Notes: generated by a model from the sequence alone, not told the origin. A stretch of 64,000 bases of DNA from Anaerobacillus alkalidiazotrophicus (GCF_001866055.1 NZ_MLQS01000030.1:497500-561499); one strand, 5' to 3'. Counted from the first letter of the stretch, positions 16,780 to 25,678 are shown. Numbers and translations are program-made.

Positions 16780-17235
16780 TTAATTTGCTGGTGGATAAGG
16801 TGTAGGGGTAGGTGGAGCATATTTTGAATATTCACCATCAATAAAGTCACGAATTTCTTGAAGGGGTACACCTTGTTCATGTAATTTTTGCACATCCAGT
16901 GCAATTTCTATACAAATCCCTCAGCCAGCGCCGTGATCATCATAAACAAGCAAATCATTGGTACTGTGTTCACTTGAAATAAAACATTCCTTAACATTCT
17001 TATGATTAAATGGTTCAACAAAACAGTTGCAATAGCATGGAATATATTCAAGGATTCCTTCCTCAGCTTCAACGGCATATTCATAAGCAGCCATTGCACC
17101 AGGATAAGTTGCATTTAATACATATTCAGGAAAGTTGTTAGGATTAGCTTCTTCATTTGTAGCATTACATGCTACTAAAATTAGTAGGAGAAAAGTTGCT
17201 AGAAAGTAAAAACGTTTAGTAAATGATTTTCCCAT
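16780..17235 (-). CDS. PCYCxC lipoprotein, candidate selenoprotein with in-frame UGA
   Basis: Read through one TGA (16921-16923) the frame gives 151 residues: signal peptide with lipobox LVAC (C23), the motif PCYCNC at 66-71, C84, then HGAG-U105-GIC108-IEIALDVQKLHEQGVPLQEIRDFIDGEYSKYAPPTPTPYPP. The part after TGA is in frame and carries the normal C-terminus of the PCYCGC-motif family (DUF, PF13798), where I recall a Cys-x-x-Cys at this place; U105 would replace the first Cys. A SECIS-like hairpin lies 16 nt downstream. If UGA is a stop, the protein is truncated at 104 residues and lacks the C-terminal redox pair. Function is unknown; an extracytoplasmic redox or metal role is inferred. It is convergent with arsC. 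Confidence 0.7.
16888..16904 (-). promoter_or_regulatory. Candidate bacterial SECIS element
   Basis: In the minus-strand mRNA, 16 nt after the UGA, UUGCAC and GUGCAA form a perfect 6-bp stem closing the loop UGGAU. A further UGUA/UACA pairing can extend it below an internal loop. The 22-nt distance from UGA to the apical loop and the G at loop position 2 agree with the published bacterial SECIS consensus as I know it. Confidence 0.6.
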
Positions 17236-17403
17236 GTATTTCACTCTCTTTTCTGTGAAAAATTATACAGTTTATTATACAATTAATTATTATGATAAAA
17301 TGTATAAAAGCTCACATATTTACGATATTTTCATAGAGATAAAAAAGTATGTATTTCAAATCTGTTTCTGAATTAGAATAATGTACATAATACATTGGTA
17401 ATA

Positions 17404-17538
17404 TTATCCTCTTTTTAAAAAGTAAAAAGTATCATTCGCATCATTGTTTTTATAATAATACGCTTTTAGAGTTCTAAATTCAATTCTATCGCCTAAACTA
17501 ATATAGGAGTCTTTGTCCTCATTTTTAAAAAATACATT
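17404..17538 (-). pseudogene. Possible gene remnant without a start codon
   Basis: A 44-codon open stretch on the minus strand reads NEDKDSYISLGDRIEFRTLKAYYYKNNDANDTFYFLKRG and stops; composition looks protein-like and not random, but a stop lies just upstream and no start or ribosome site is present. It ends 50 bp from element copy A3, which may have been inserted near or into an already decaying gene. No family is recognised. Confidence 0.25.
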
Positions 17539-17589
17539 TTAAAATTTAAGACAAACTATTGAAATCGCACATAGAATTTAAATTTTTAT

Positions 17590-17799
17590 CCCACTCTTAA
17601 TGGGCAGTAAGACCCCCACCTCAAAACTTAAGAAAATCGAGAAGTTTAGGTGGGGGATTAACTGCCCCTAAAGGTCCGATATAGAATAACTTTCATCAGT
17701 GAAGCTGATGATTAGTTATTCTTATGCCCGTGGTATAAGTTGAACTAACAATCAGTGGGGGATGAAGGAAAACCCCCACTGATTGAAGTTCAGCTTTAT
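17590..17799 (+). mobile_element. Non-autonomous IS200/IS605-like element, copy A3 (full)
   Basis: 210 bp, preceded by TTTAT (17585-17589) and ending TTTAT. It differs from A1 at only a few positions, mostly in the left hairpin (TAATGGGCAG), whereas the right 130 bp are the same. It lies in the 658-bp gap 17236-17893, which otherwise holds a possible gene remnant and the promoter region of the M48 protease gene. Confidence 0.7.
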
Positions 17800-17893
17800 A
17801 CGTTTCAAAAGCAGATTCGAAGAAGGTCACCGTAGTAAATATATAATCTTAAGTATTACTAAACGTAGGCTACTAAGAAGGGGAGGATAAAAA

Positions 17894-19150
17894 GTGAGAA
17901 AGCTTTTTTGGGGAATCTTCATTATTTATTTGCTATATGCTGTATCCATATCTACATATTTATTTACAGTAAATACGCCTTTACCTGAACATTATGTAGG
18001 AACAGAAGCAGATCCACTTACTTTCATGGATGAAGAACAATATCAATTATCATCACAGTTTTCAAAATGGAGAAATGTTATCTATTTTATCAACTTACCA
18101 TTTGAATGGCTCATTTATTTATTTGTTTTATTGTTTGGTCTGTCCCAGTTTTTTGCTCGATGGTCAGAGCGGGTAATTAGGTATCGTTTTTTACAAACGA
18201 CACTATATGTGATTCTTTTATCTACCTTTAGTTGGATTGTTACGTTTCCGATTAACTATTTTTCATATACTTTAAGCAAGAAGTATGGAATTTCCATTCA
18301 AGCTTTTCAGAGCTGGATGAAAGATCAATTAATTACCTTTTGGGTAGAAGCTGTTATCTTAACAATTGTTGCTTATGTCATTATGCATATTATTTCAAAG
18401 TGGCCTAAAAAGTGGTGGTTATATACTTGGCTCTTATCTATTCCATTTACGTTGTTCTTAATGTTTATTCAACCTGTAGTTATTGATCCGTTATATCACG
18501 AGTTTTATCAAATAAAAGATAAGGAGCTTGAACAAGAAATATTATTATTAGCAAAGGAAGCTGATATTCCTGCTGATAGAGTGTATGAAGTGAATATGGC
18601 TGATAAAACGAATGCCCTTAATGCCTATGTAACAGGGATTGGTAGTAATCTACGAATCGTATTGTGGGACACGACATTAGAGCGATTAAATAAAGAAGAA
18701 GTATTGTTTGTGATGGCACATGAAATGGGGCATTATGATCTAAATCACTTGCCATTGCTATTAATAGGAATGATTGCAGCTAGCTTTGTTGGCCTTTATG
18801 TAACAAGCAAGTTTTATTCATTAATAATTAACAATTTTGGAAAGCGACTTAAAATTAAACCCGATAACATAGCAGCTTTACCAATTATCCTTTTAATCCT
18901 ATCATTACTAAGTTTTGTTGTAAGTCCAGTAAGTAATGCTATTTCGAGGGTTTATGAATACCAATCAGATCGTTATGCAATAGATTTAACGAACGATCCA
19001 GATGCAGCTGTTGCGACATTTCATAAATTATCAGTGGAAGGTCTATCAGACGTAAATCCACCAACTATAGTGAAGATTTTTCGTTATACGCATCCACCAA
19101 TGGTTGAGAGGATTACACATATAAGGGAATATAGTAAAACTATAGAATAA
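17894..19150 (+). CDS. M48-family membrane metalloprotease (Ste24/YhfN type)
   Basis: 418 residues with about seven membrane segments. The zinc motif HEMGH lies in VLFVMAHEMGHYDLN near residue 276 and the third ligand glutamate in YEYQSDRYAIDL near 355. The N-terminal extension and the HPP motif (YTHPPMVERITHI) near the C-terminus are typical of CAAX-protease-like M48A enzymes such as B. subtilis YhfN. It probably takes part in membrane protein quality control. Start: GTG after AAGGGGAGGATAAAAA. Confidence 0.88.
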   Translation: MRKLFWGIFIIYLLYAVSISTYLFTVNTPLPEHYVGTEADPLTFMDEEQYQLSSQFSKWRNVIYFINLPFEWLIYLFVLLFGLSQFFARWSERVIRYRFLQTTLYVILLSTFSWIVTFPINYFSYTLSKKYGISIQAFQSWMKDQLITFWVEAVILTIVAYVIMHIISKWPKKWWLYTWLLSIPFTLFLMFIQPVVIDPLYHEFYQIKDKELEQEILLLAKEADIPADRVYEVNMADKTNALNAYVTGIGSNLRIVLWDTTLERLNKEEVLFVMAHEMGHYDLNHLPLLLIGMIAASFVGLYVTSKFYSLIINNFGKRLKIKPDNIAALPIILLILSLLSFVVSPVSNAISRVYEYQSDRYAIDLTNDPDAAVATFHKLSVEGLSDVNPPTIVKIFRYTHPPMVERITHIREYSKTIE

Positions 19151-19199
19151 GAAAACGGAGTATCTATGTTTAAACGTATATAGATACTCCGTTTTCTTA
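19149..19199. terminator. Bidirectional terminator
   Basis: AAGAAAACGGAGTATCTAT (19149-19167) pairs with ATAGATACTCCGTTTTCTT, serving the convergent M48 and EamA genes. Confidence 0.9.
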
Positions 19200-19209
19200 T
19201 AGTAAAATT

Positions 19210-20127
19210 TTAGGCAGTTGTTTGCCCTTGTTGAAAAGTTTTTTTGTGTTTTTGATCTTTGGTAGAATCTGAAACGACTATAACTCCAAGTAAAACAGAG
19301 GAAATTCCTATCAATTGCCACATAGTTAATAGATCGCCGAACATAAATATTCCAATACATGCAGCAACAACAGGTTCGATGGTGGCTGTGATTGAGGCTT
19401 TACTTGTTTCAACTTTATTAAGTCCTTTCGTATAAAGTAAATAAGCTAAAACAGTAGGGAAAAATCCTAAACTAATACCGTTACTCCAGAAAGAAGTAGT
19501 ATGAAATATATTTTCTATATTCCACAATCCGCTAAACGGTAGCAAAGCGATTGCTGCAAATATAAACGTGTAAGCAGTGACGGTTTGAGAGTTGTACTTT
19601 TTTAATGCATATCTACAAAATATGCTATATAAAGCATAGGTTAACCCAGATCCAAGCCCAACAATTACTCCATATAAACTAACTTTGGAATTTTCAAGTG
19701 GAAATAAACCTATTACAAAAATACAGCCAACAAGTGTAAGTAAAAGAGAGAAAAGTTTTCTTGTTGTAAGCCATTCATTAAACAAAATTCTTGATAAAAT
19801 AGTTACGAAAGCAGGACCTGTATAAAGTAATATAGCTGCTACGGATAGAGAAGTTTCCTGGATCGCAGTAAAAAAGCACCAATTAAAAAATACGATAGAA
19901 AATATACCTGTTCCAACAAAGTACTTATAATCTTGTTTATGGATTTTTAATAAAGTAGGGTTTGTTATAAGTAGATATAGAATTAAAATAATGGCTGCAC
20001 AAGATACACGAACTGTTACTACTTGAAGTGGTGTGAGTCCCAAAGTATATAAACCTTGTACAAAAATACCAATTGTTCCCCATAAAGAAGCCCCGATAAT
20101 GATTAATAAATAATTCCACTTTTCCAT
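19210..20127 (-). CDS. EamA/DMT-family transporter
   Basis: 305 residues with ten hydrophobic helices in two repeats of about 145 residues, each with the EamA pattern (IIGASLWGTIGIFVQGL in the first; GVIVGLGSGLTYALYSIFCRYALKK opening the second; FFPTVLAYLLYTKGLNKVETSKASITATIEPVVAACIG at the end). Members export amino acids or other metabolites; the substrate cannot be predicted. ATG at 20127 follows AGAGGTGTTTTA; the frame runs ten codons further up without a ribosome site. Followed by the shared terminator. Confidence 0.88.
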   Translation of the reverse strand: MEKWNYLLIIIGASLWGTIGIFVQGLYTLGLTPLQVVTVRVSCAAIILILYLLITNPTLLKIHKQDYKYFVGTGIFSIVFFNWCFFTAIQETSLSVAAILLYTGPAFVTILSRILFNEWLTTRKLFSLLLTLVGCIFVIGLFPLENSKVSLYGVIVGLGSGLTYALYSIFCRYALKKYNSQTVTAYTFIFAAIALLPFSGLWNIENIFHTTSFWSNGISLGFFPTVLAYLLYTKGLNKVETSKASITATIEPVVAACIGIFMFGDLLTMWQLIGISSVLLGVIVVSDSTKDQKHKKTFQQGQTTA

Positions 20128-20258
20128 TAAAACACCTCTGACTAAAAAGTGTATCACTAAGTGTGAGTAATACCAATATATTTTTGCACTGAGAAAAGTA
20201 CAAGCGACGAAGCTAGACAGCTATTAAAATAAGTGGTCTATAAGTATATAAATATAAA

Positions 20259-20290
20259 AGAACAGATCATTTAGCATGATCTGTTCTAGC
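20259..20290 (-). terminator. Terminator of the radical SAM gene
   Basis: AGAACAGATCAT (20259-20270) pairs with ATGATCTGTTCT (20276-20287); read on the minus strand it follows the stop at 20296 by 8 bp and ends TTTTATATTT. Confidence 0.85.
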
Positions 20291-20295
20291 TTATC

Positions 20296-22056
20296 TTATT
20301 TTTTTAGGATAGCACCTATTTCCGGTAAAATAAACGGGTAGGCTTTTTGCATTTTAGGATCAAAATAAGTAATGAGAAGAGTCTTACTTATTATAACTTC
20401 TTTTGATTTGAAATAATGTTTTATGTTAAAAGGAAGAACTTCGATCATCGTGTGCTTATGCAAATCCTTCACAGAAAGTTGTAGGTCACTAAATGAAGCA
20501 GAGACTTGTTGACTATTTTCTGCAACGTATTCTAGAAGATTTGCTTGTTCCCCTTTTGTTAATGTGAAATCCCACCATGTTTTTCGGGGTTTATGTTTAT
20601 GATTTAAGAAAAAGTCATAAATCATTATTCCTTTAATTATTTCGAAGTTATTTGTTGCTCTTTGTTGTAAAAACTGCTGAATTCGTAAAAATAAATCTTC
20701 GAGTTGATGTCCAATTTTTGACCAACCTTGTTTGTCCCAATAGTCTCCAAATTCTTGGAAAAAATCAAAAGCAGTTGGGAATTCATGTTCTACTAAGAAT
20801 TCAATGGTATGATCCATCCGGTGAGCATTCCAATATTTTTCTAAAATATCTTCAACTCGTTTGATGCGAATTATTTCAGAGAAAGATAACACATCATTCT
20901 GCAAAATTTCATATGGTGAATGATCCATAAAAACATAGCCATACTGTGTTGCCTGTTTTCTTAAACCAGTTCCCCGAAGCATCTTTAAAAAGCCTAATTG
21001 CAGCTCTTCAGGCCGCATAGCAAATACATCGTTGAAAGTTTTTTTGAATGAAATATAATCCTCTTCTGGAAGTCCCGCAATCAAATCTAGGTGTTGATCA
21101 ATTTTATTACCTTCTTTGACCATATTTACGGTTCTTGAAAGTTTCTCGAAGTTTTGTCTACGGTTTACTAGTTCGTTTGTTGCATCGTTTGTCGATTGTA
21201 TACCAATTTCAAAACGAAAAACTCCAGATGGGGCGTGAGTATTTAGAAATTCCAGCACTTCAGGTCGCATGATATCAGCTGTTATTTCAAATTGAAAAAC
21301 ACAGCCTTGGTGATTATCAATCAAAAATTGAAAAATTTCTAATGCGTAGTCTCGCTTAATGTTAAAGGTCCGATCGATAAATTTAATAATTTTGGCACCG
21401 TTGTTAATTAAATATAATAAATCTTCTTTTACTCTCTCGATATCAAAGTAACGGACTCCTACTTCTATTGATGATAAACAAAAGGAACAACTAAAAGGGC
21501 AACCTCGGCTTGTTTCAAAATAAATAATTCGTTTCTTTATATCTTCTTTGTCCTCTAGAAATCGGTAGGCAGTAGGTATCGTTTCTAATTTCATATTTGG
21601 ACGTGGTGGGTTTACAATCACTTCATTATCTTTTCGGTAAGTTGCCCCAAATACTAGATGATACTTCTGTTCTCCACAAATTTCATCTAATAGATGTTTA
21701 AATGTTTCTTCTCCTTCGTTAGATACGATGAAGTCGACTTCTGGGATTCTGTCCATCCAATAAGGAACATCAAAAGAGACTTCTGGTCCCCCCAAGATAA
21801 TTCTTAATGAGGGCTTAACTCTTTTTAACATTTTTATAATTTCGATCGTTTTTTCAATGTTCCAAATGTAACAACTGAAGCCGATGACATCAGCATTTTT
21901 TTCGTAAAGATCTGATAATATGTTTAAACTTGGATCCTTAATAGTGTATTCTTTTATTTCAACTTCATATTCAGGCTCAGCGTAAGCCTTTAATAGTCGA
22001 AGAGAAAGTGCGGTATGAATAAACTTTGCATTTAATGTTGTTAATACAATTTTCAA
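20296..22056 (-). CDS. B12-binding domain radical SAM protein (DUF4080 type)
   Basis: 586 residues. An N-terminal cobalamin-binding-like domain (VLTTLNAKFIHTALSLRLLKAYAEPEYEVEIKEY...VIGFSCYIWNIEKTIEI) precedes a radical SAM core with the cluster motif RGCPFSCSFCLSS near residue 185. A C-terminal DUF4080-like region completes the usual length. Family members are cobalamin-dependent methylases or related enzymes; the substrate is unknown. I place the start at the TTG at 22056 because GAGGGATTATAT precedes it and the product then begins with the common KIVLTTLNAKF. Confidence 0.88.
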   Translation of the reverse strand: MKIVLTTLNAKFIHTALSLRLLKAYAEPEYEVEIKEYTIKDPSLNILSDLYEKNADVIGFSCYIWNIEKTIEIIKMLKRVKPSLRIILGGPEVSFDVPYWMDRIPEVDFIVSNEGEETFKHLLDEICGEQKYHLVFGATYRKDNEVIVNPPRPNMKLETIPTAYRFLEDKEDIKKRIIYFETSRGCPFSCSFCLSSIEVGVRYFDIERVKEDLLYLINNGAKIIKFIDRTFNIKRDYALEIFQFLIDNHQGCVFQFEITADIMRPEVLEFLNTHAPSGVFRFEIGIQSTNDATNELVNRRQNFEKLSRTVNMVKEGNKIDQHLDLIAGLPEEDYISFKKTFNDVFAMRPEELQLGFLKMLRGTGLRKQATQYGYVFMDHSPYEILQNDVLSFSEIIRIKRVEDILEKYWNAHRMDHTIEFLVEHEFPTAFDFFQEFGDYWDKQGWSKIGHQLEDLFLRIQQFLQQRATNNFEIIKGIMIYDFFLNHKHKPRKTWWDFTLTKGEQANLLEYVAENSQQVSASFSDLQLSVKDLHKHTMIEVLPFNIKHYFKSKEVIISKTLLITYFDPKMQKAYPFILPEIGAILKK

Positions 22057-22237
22057 ATATAATCCCTCAATTTCTAAGATATTAAGCACTATCGTATTTT
22101 AACATAAATATTATAAATTATTTGTATATAATCATCATCATTTCCACGAATCCCACCAAATAACAAAAAAAATGAAAATATTGGTTTTTGTTGTATAATT
22201 GAAGTTAGATTTATGTAATTGAGGGAGATAAATATTA

Positions 22238-22441
22238 ATGAAAAATCTAAAATTGATATTATTAATTTTAACTTTTTTGTTTCAAGCGATTGCTATTGTT
22301 TTCTTTTTTATTAATATTGTTGTTGCTCTGTATTTAATTGCTCTAAATGTACTGTGCGCAATATCGTTAATTGTAGTAATAATAAAGGAAAGAATAAAAG
22401 AAAAAAGAGAGGAAGATGACGATGATTATCGCAACTACTGA
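22238..22441 (+). CDS. Small two-helix membrane protein
   Basis: 67 residues with two adjacent hydrophobic helices (LILLILTFLFQAIAIVFFFINIVVALYLIALNVLCAISLIVVII) and a charged tail KERIKEKREEDDDDYRNY. No family is recognised. GAGGGAGATAAATATTA precedes the ATG. Its last codons overlap the ybjQ-like gene, so the two are likely translated together and may act together. Confidence 0.65.
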   Translation: MKNLKLILLILTFLFQAIAIVFFFINIVVALYLIALNVLCAISLIVVIIKERIKEKREEDDDDYRNY

Positions 22442-22736
22442 ACAAATCCCAGGTAAAGAGGTAATTGCTTACAAAGGCTTTGTGAAAGGAAGTACTATTC
22501 AAGCGAAGCATATAGGTAGTGATATTTTAGCTGGTCTTAAAAACATTGTGGGTGGTGAGATTAAGGAATATTCAGATATGATGGATAAAGCAAGAAAGAT
22601 TGCTATTAGTAGAATGGTAAAAGATGCAGAGGAACTAGGGGCGAATGCCATTATTGGTGTGCGTTTACAAACTTCAGGAGTAATGAATAGCGCTTCTGAG
22701 ATTGTTGCATACGGAACAGCGGTTGTTGTTCAATAA
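22422..22736 (+). CDS. YbjQ/UPF0145 family heavy-metal-binding-domain-like protein
   Basis: 104 residues with the pattern IATTEQIPGKEVIAYKGFVKGSTIQAKHIGSDILAGLKNIVGGEIKEYSDMMDKARKIAISRMVKDAEELGANAIIGVRL of the YbjQ (DUF74) family, pentameric small proteins of unknown role. The start may be 22416 or 22422; both ATGs share the AGAGAGGAAG site, and the second has the better spacing. It overlaps the preceding membrane-protein gene by about 20 bp. Confidence 0.85.
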   Translation: MIIATTEQIPGKEVIAYKGFVKGSTIQAKHIGSDILAGLKNIVGGEIKEYSDMMDKARKIAISRMVKDAEELGANAIIGVRLQTSGVMNSASEIVAYGTAVVVQ

Positions 22737-22753
22737 AGATACGGAAAATTTTT

Positions 22754-22788
22754 CGAATGGCATTTGTGGTATTCACAAATGCCATTCG
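22754..22788. terminator. Bidirectional terminator overlapping the GNAT stop
   Basis: CGAATGGCATTTGTG (22754-22768) pairs with CACAAATGCCATTCG (22774-22788). The GNAT gene ends inside the right arm. Confidence 0.7.
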
Positions 22789-23342
22789 TAATCTAAAAAC
22801 TTCCCCATAATTATTAAGTCGTCATATCTACCGTTTCCCAGCTTTACTTGATTTACTAGTCTTCCTTCTTCAATAAATCCAAGTGATTTGTATAAGAGAA
22901 TAGCACTTTTGTTAGAGGCTAAAACTTCCAAACAAAGTTTTTCTAATAAAGGATTATAATCAGCCCATTCAATTAAAGTTGAAAGGAGTGCTTTACCTAC
23001 CCCGGTCCCTCGAAAATCTTTTTTAACAATGATTCCAATCGAACCATGATGTTGATATTTTTGTAATGTCCCCCCCTGAAAGGTTAACATACCAATAATC
23101 TGTCTATTGTACTCAGCTACAATTAGGCAACTTCTTGGATCATCATTGTAAAAATATATAGACTCTTTTTGTTTTTCTTCATTAAGATAAAATTCTTCAA
23201 TAGTAGCGACTAACGTATCATTTTCACTAATAACCTCATAACTTAATTGACATAGAGGTCTTGCATCTGTTGGACTTGCTGATCGAAGAAGTATCCTATG
23301 TCCATTTTTTGAGATAAATTTATAAGGGATGATAACGCTCAT
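22773..23342 (-). CDS. GNAT-family N-acetyltransferase
   Basis: 189 residues. The acetyl-CoA site appears as IGIIVKKDFRGTGVGKALLSTLIEWA (motif A, R/Q-x-x-G-x-G/A near residue 110) and is followed by LCLEVLASNKSAILLYKSLGFIEEGR (motif B). The best resemblance is to RimI/YdaF-like acetyltransferases with an N-terminal RSASPTDARPL. The target is unknown. The last codons form part of the terminator stem. Confidence 0.88.
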   Translation of the reverse strand: MSVIIPYKFISKNGHRILLRSASPTDARPLCQLSYEVISENDTLVATIEEFYLNEEKQKESIYFYNDDPRSCLIVAEYNRQIIGMLTFQGGTLQKYQHHGSIGIIVKKDFRGTGVGKALLSTLIEWADYNPLLEKLCLEVLASNKSAILLYKSLGFIEEGRLVNQVKLGNGRYDDLIIMGKFLDYEWHL

Positions 23343-23487
23343 CTTTTTTCACTCATTTCATATTTTATCATTAGTAATATATGAAGGTGTTTAGGTTCGT
23401 GTTCCACATTAAAAAAGTAAGAAATAGAACTATTTAATAAAAAATGACCTATGTCGCTAAAACGCTTTAAAGTAACAAATTTTTTTG

Positions 23488-23522
23488 TTTACAATGCAAA
23501 AATAATATAATATTATATTATT
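23488..23522 (+). promoter_or_regulatory. Promoter and palindrome upstream of the ABC importer operon
   Basis: TTTACA (23488-23493) and TATTAT (23511-23516) are 17 bp apart. The -10 lies in a perfect 22-bp palindrome (23501-23522) with half site AATAATATAAT. AT-only palindromes can arise by chance, so an operator is only suggested. No T-box or riboswitch leader was seen. Confidence 0.35.
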
Positions 23523-23564
23523 TAAATATATTAGAAAATTTTAAATTTTCAGGGGGACTTAACT

Positions 23565-24563
23565 ATGAAGAAACAAATGATTAGTAGTTTTGCAATGTTA
23601 TTATTGGCAATTTTTGCTCTTGTCGCTTGTGGTTCAAATGAACAATCGCAAGAAGAGAACGAAGTTAAACAAATAAAAATTGGAGCAACTCAAATTGTTG
23701 AGCATCCATCATTAGATGCAGCTTTTGAAGGTTTTAAAGCAGCGCTTGATGATAATGGTTTTGTTGAAGGAGAGAACGTTACTTACGACTTCCAAAGTGC
23801 ACAAGGCGATCAAAATAATGTCGCAACAATTTCTAACCAATTTGTTGCCAATCAAGTAGATCTTATCTTTACAAACTCTACACCGAGTACATTAGGTGCG
23901 TTAAATGCAACGAACGAAATTCCTATCGTATTTGCTTCTGTGTCTAATCCAGTTGGCGCAGGTATTGTTGAAGCATTAGATCAACCTGGAGAAAATATTA
24001 CTGGTGTTATTGATTTACATCCTGAATTTACGAAAAGAACGATCGAATTTATTGATACAAATTTTGAAGGTGCAAAAGTTGGATATATTTATAATTCTGG
24101 TGAAGCGAACTCAGTTTCTCAATTAGAAGCAATTAAAGAAGCATTAGAAGGATCAAGTCTTACATTAGTAGAAAGAACTGTTGCTACATCTGCTGAAGTA
24201 CAGCAAGCAGCTGATTCTCTAGTTGGTAATGTTGATGTGTTTTTAATGACAACTGATAATACAGTTGTTCAGGGCTTAGGTTCTTTAGTTGGTACTGCTA
24301 ATGACTATGGTATACCATTAATCGTTGGTGATCCTGAATCCCTTGATGCAGGTGGTTTTGTCACATATGGTGTTGATTTCTTTTCGATTGGATACCGAGC
24401 AGGTGAAATGGCTGCAGCAATTTTAAAAGGAGAAAAAGTACCTTCTGAAATGAATGTTGAAATACCACCTGAATTATCATTATTAATTAATAAGAGTGCA
24501 GCAGAAGCTCAAGATGTTGAATGGAATGCCGAGTGGGATGAAATTGCTAAAATTTTAGAGTAA
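23565..24563 (+). CDS. ABC transporter substrate-binding lipoprotein (TrpX/ABC_sub_bind type)
   Basis: 332 residues. Lipobox LVACG (C22) follows a typical signal peptide. The mature part (KIGATQIVEHPSLDAAFEGFKAALDDNGFVEGENVTYDFQSAQGDQ, then SNQFVANQVDLIFTNSTPSTLGALN and FASVSNPVGAGIVEALDQPGENITGV) matches the ABC_sub_bind family that partners a branched-chain-like permease and a single ATPase. In streptococci such systems are tryptophan importers, but relatives have other ligands. It is separated from the permease by a terminator-like hairpin, which would favour its higher expression. Confidence 0.9.
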   Translation: MKKQMISSFAMLLLAIFALVACGSNEQSQEENEVKQIKIGATQIVEHPSLDAAFEGFKAALDDNGFVEGENVTYDFQSAQGDQNNVATISNQFVANQVDLIFTNSTPSTLGALNATNEIPIVFASVSNPVGAGIVEALDQPGENITGVIDLHPEFTKRTIEFIDTNFEGAKVGYIYNSGEANSVSQLEAIKEALEGSSLTLVERTVATSAEVQQAADSLVGNVDVFLMTTDNTVVQGLGSLVGTANDYGIPLIVGDPESLDAGGFVTYGVDFFSIGYRAGEMAAAILKGEKVPSEMNVEIPPELSLLINKSAAEAQDVEWNAEWDEIAKILE

Positions 24564-24602
24564 TAATTGTTGGTGGAAATTTGAATAATTTATTAGTTTA
24601 GG

Positions 24603-24640
24603 TGTCATGTGGTCAGACATTACTGACTACATGACATTTT
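24603..24640 (+). terminator. Intercistronic terminator-like hairpin
   Basis: TGTCATGTGGTCAG (24603-24616) and CTGACTACATGACA (24623-24636) form a 14-bp stem with one G-U pair and are followed by TTTTAAAT. Likely partial termination after the binding-protein gene. Confidence 0.7.
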
Positions 24641-24679
24641 AAATAAGTATGTGACTTATAATTAGGAAGGATGAGTTTT

Positions 24680-25678
24680 GTGTTTATCTCTATTTTTGGC
24701 TCAATTGAATCAGGTATCATCTATGCTCTAATGGCATTAGGGGTTTACCTCACCTTTCGTATACTTGATTTTCCGGATTTAACGGTAGATGGGAGCTTTG
24801 TGACAGGAGCAGGAGTTGCCGCAATAATGGTTATTAATGGCTACTCTCCTATTATTGCAACAATTGGAGCTGTAGTGGCTGGGTTCATTGCTGGTTGTGT
24901 CACAGGGATTCTTCATACGAAAGGGAAGATTAATCCTTTATTATCAGGAATATTAATGATGATCGCACTTTATTCTATTAATTTACGTATTATGGGGAGA
25001 CCGAATTTACCATTGTTAAATGAGACAACGCTAATTAAGCAAATTACAAACTTTTGGCAAAATCTAGGCTTCGACCAATTTTTTAATGGAATATTAGCAT
25101 TTTTGGGAGTTTCACATATGCCTCGGACATGGGCAGTTATTTTTGCTGGACTAATTATTACATTCATTGCAAAGTTATTATTGGATCAATTTTTAAAAAC
25201 TGAGGTTGGCTTAGCATTAAGAGCAACGGGCGATAACAAGAAAATGATTCGTAGCTTCTCTGCTAATACAGACTATTTAATTATTGTTGGTTTAGGAATA
25301 TCTAATGGACTAGTGGCATTGTCTGGGGCATTAATTGCTCAGCACGGTGGCTTTGCAGATTTGGGTATGGGTATTGGAATGATTATTATTGGTTTAGCGT
25401 CAGTAATTATCGGTGAAGCACTTTTTGGTACGAAGACTATTGCACGTACGACCCTAGCAGTTATCGGTGGTGCCATTATATATAGAATTGTGGTTGCCTT
25501 GGCACTGAGAGTAGAGTTTTTAGAAACAGGAGATATGAAGTTAATTACTGCTCTTATCGTAACAGCTGCACTTATCGTCCCAAAAGTAATGGCCACACAG
25601 CAAGAAAAAAGGCGGAAGCAGCGTAAACGATTAGAGTTATCAAAATCTCAAGGAGGGGAAAGAAATGCTGCAACTTAA
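24680..25678 (+). CDS. ABC transporter permease (TrpY-like)
   Basis: 332 residues, about eight to nine membrane segments of the BPD_transp_2 type (IESGIIYALMALGVYLTFRILDFPDLTVDGSFVTGAGVAAIM, GLALRATGDNKKMIRSF, GLASVIIGEALFG). GTG at 24680 has AGGAAGG at proper distance; the ATG at 24671 directly touches it and is unlikely. The stop overlaps the ATPase gene by 14 bp, indicating translational coupling. Confidence 0.88.
   Translation: MFISIFGSIESGIIYALMALGVYLTFRILDFPDLTVDGSFVTGAGVAAIMVINGYSPIIATIGAVVAGFIAGCVTGILHTKGKINPLLSGILMMIALYSINLRIMGRPNLPLLNETTLIKQITNFWQNLGFDQFFNGILAFLGVSHMPRTWAVIFAGLIITFIAKLLLDQFLKTEVGLALRATGDNKKMIRSFSANTDYLIIVGLGISNGLVALSGALIAQHGGFADLGMGIGMIIIGLASVIIGEALFGTKTIARTTLAVIGGAIIYRIVVALALRVEFLETGDMKLITALIVTAALIVPKVMATQQEKRRKQRKRLELSKSQGGERNAAT

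Noticed and set aside
23501..23522. Shared regulator for palindromes at 8661, 14632 and 23501
   Set aside because: All are A/T-rich but their half sites differ in sequence and length, so a common repressor is not supported.
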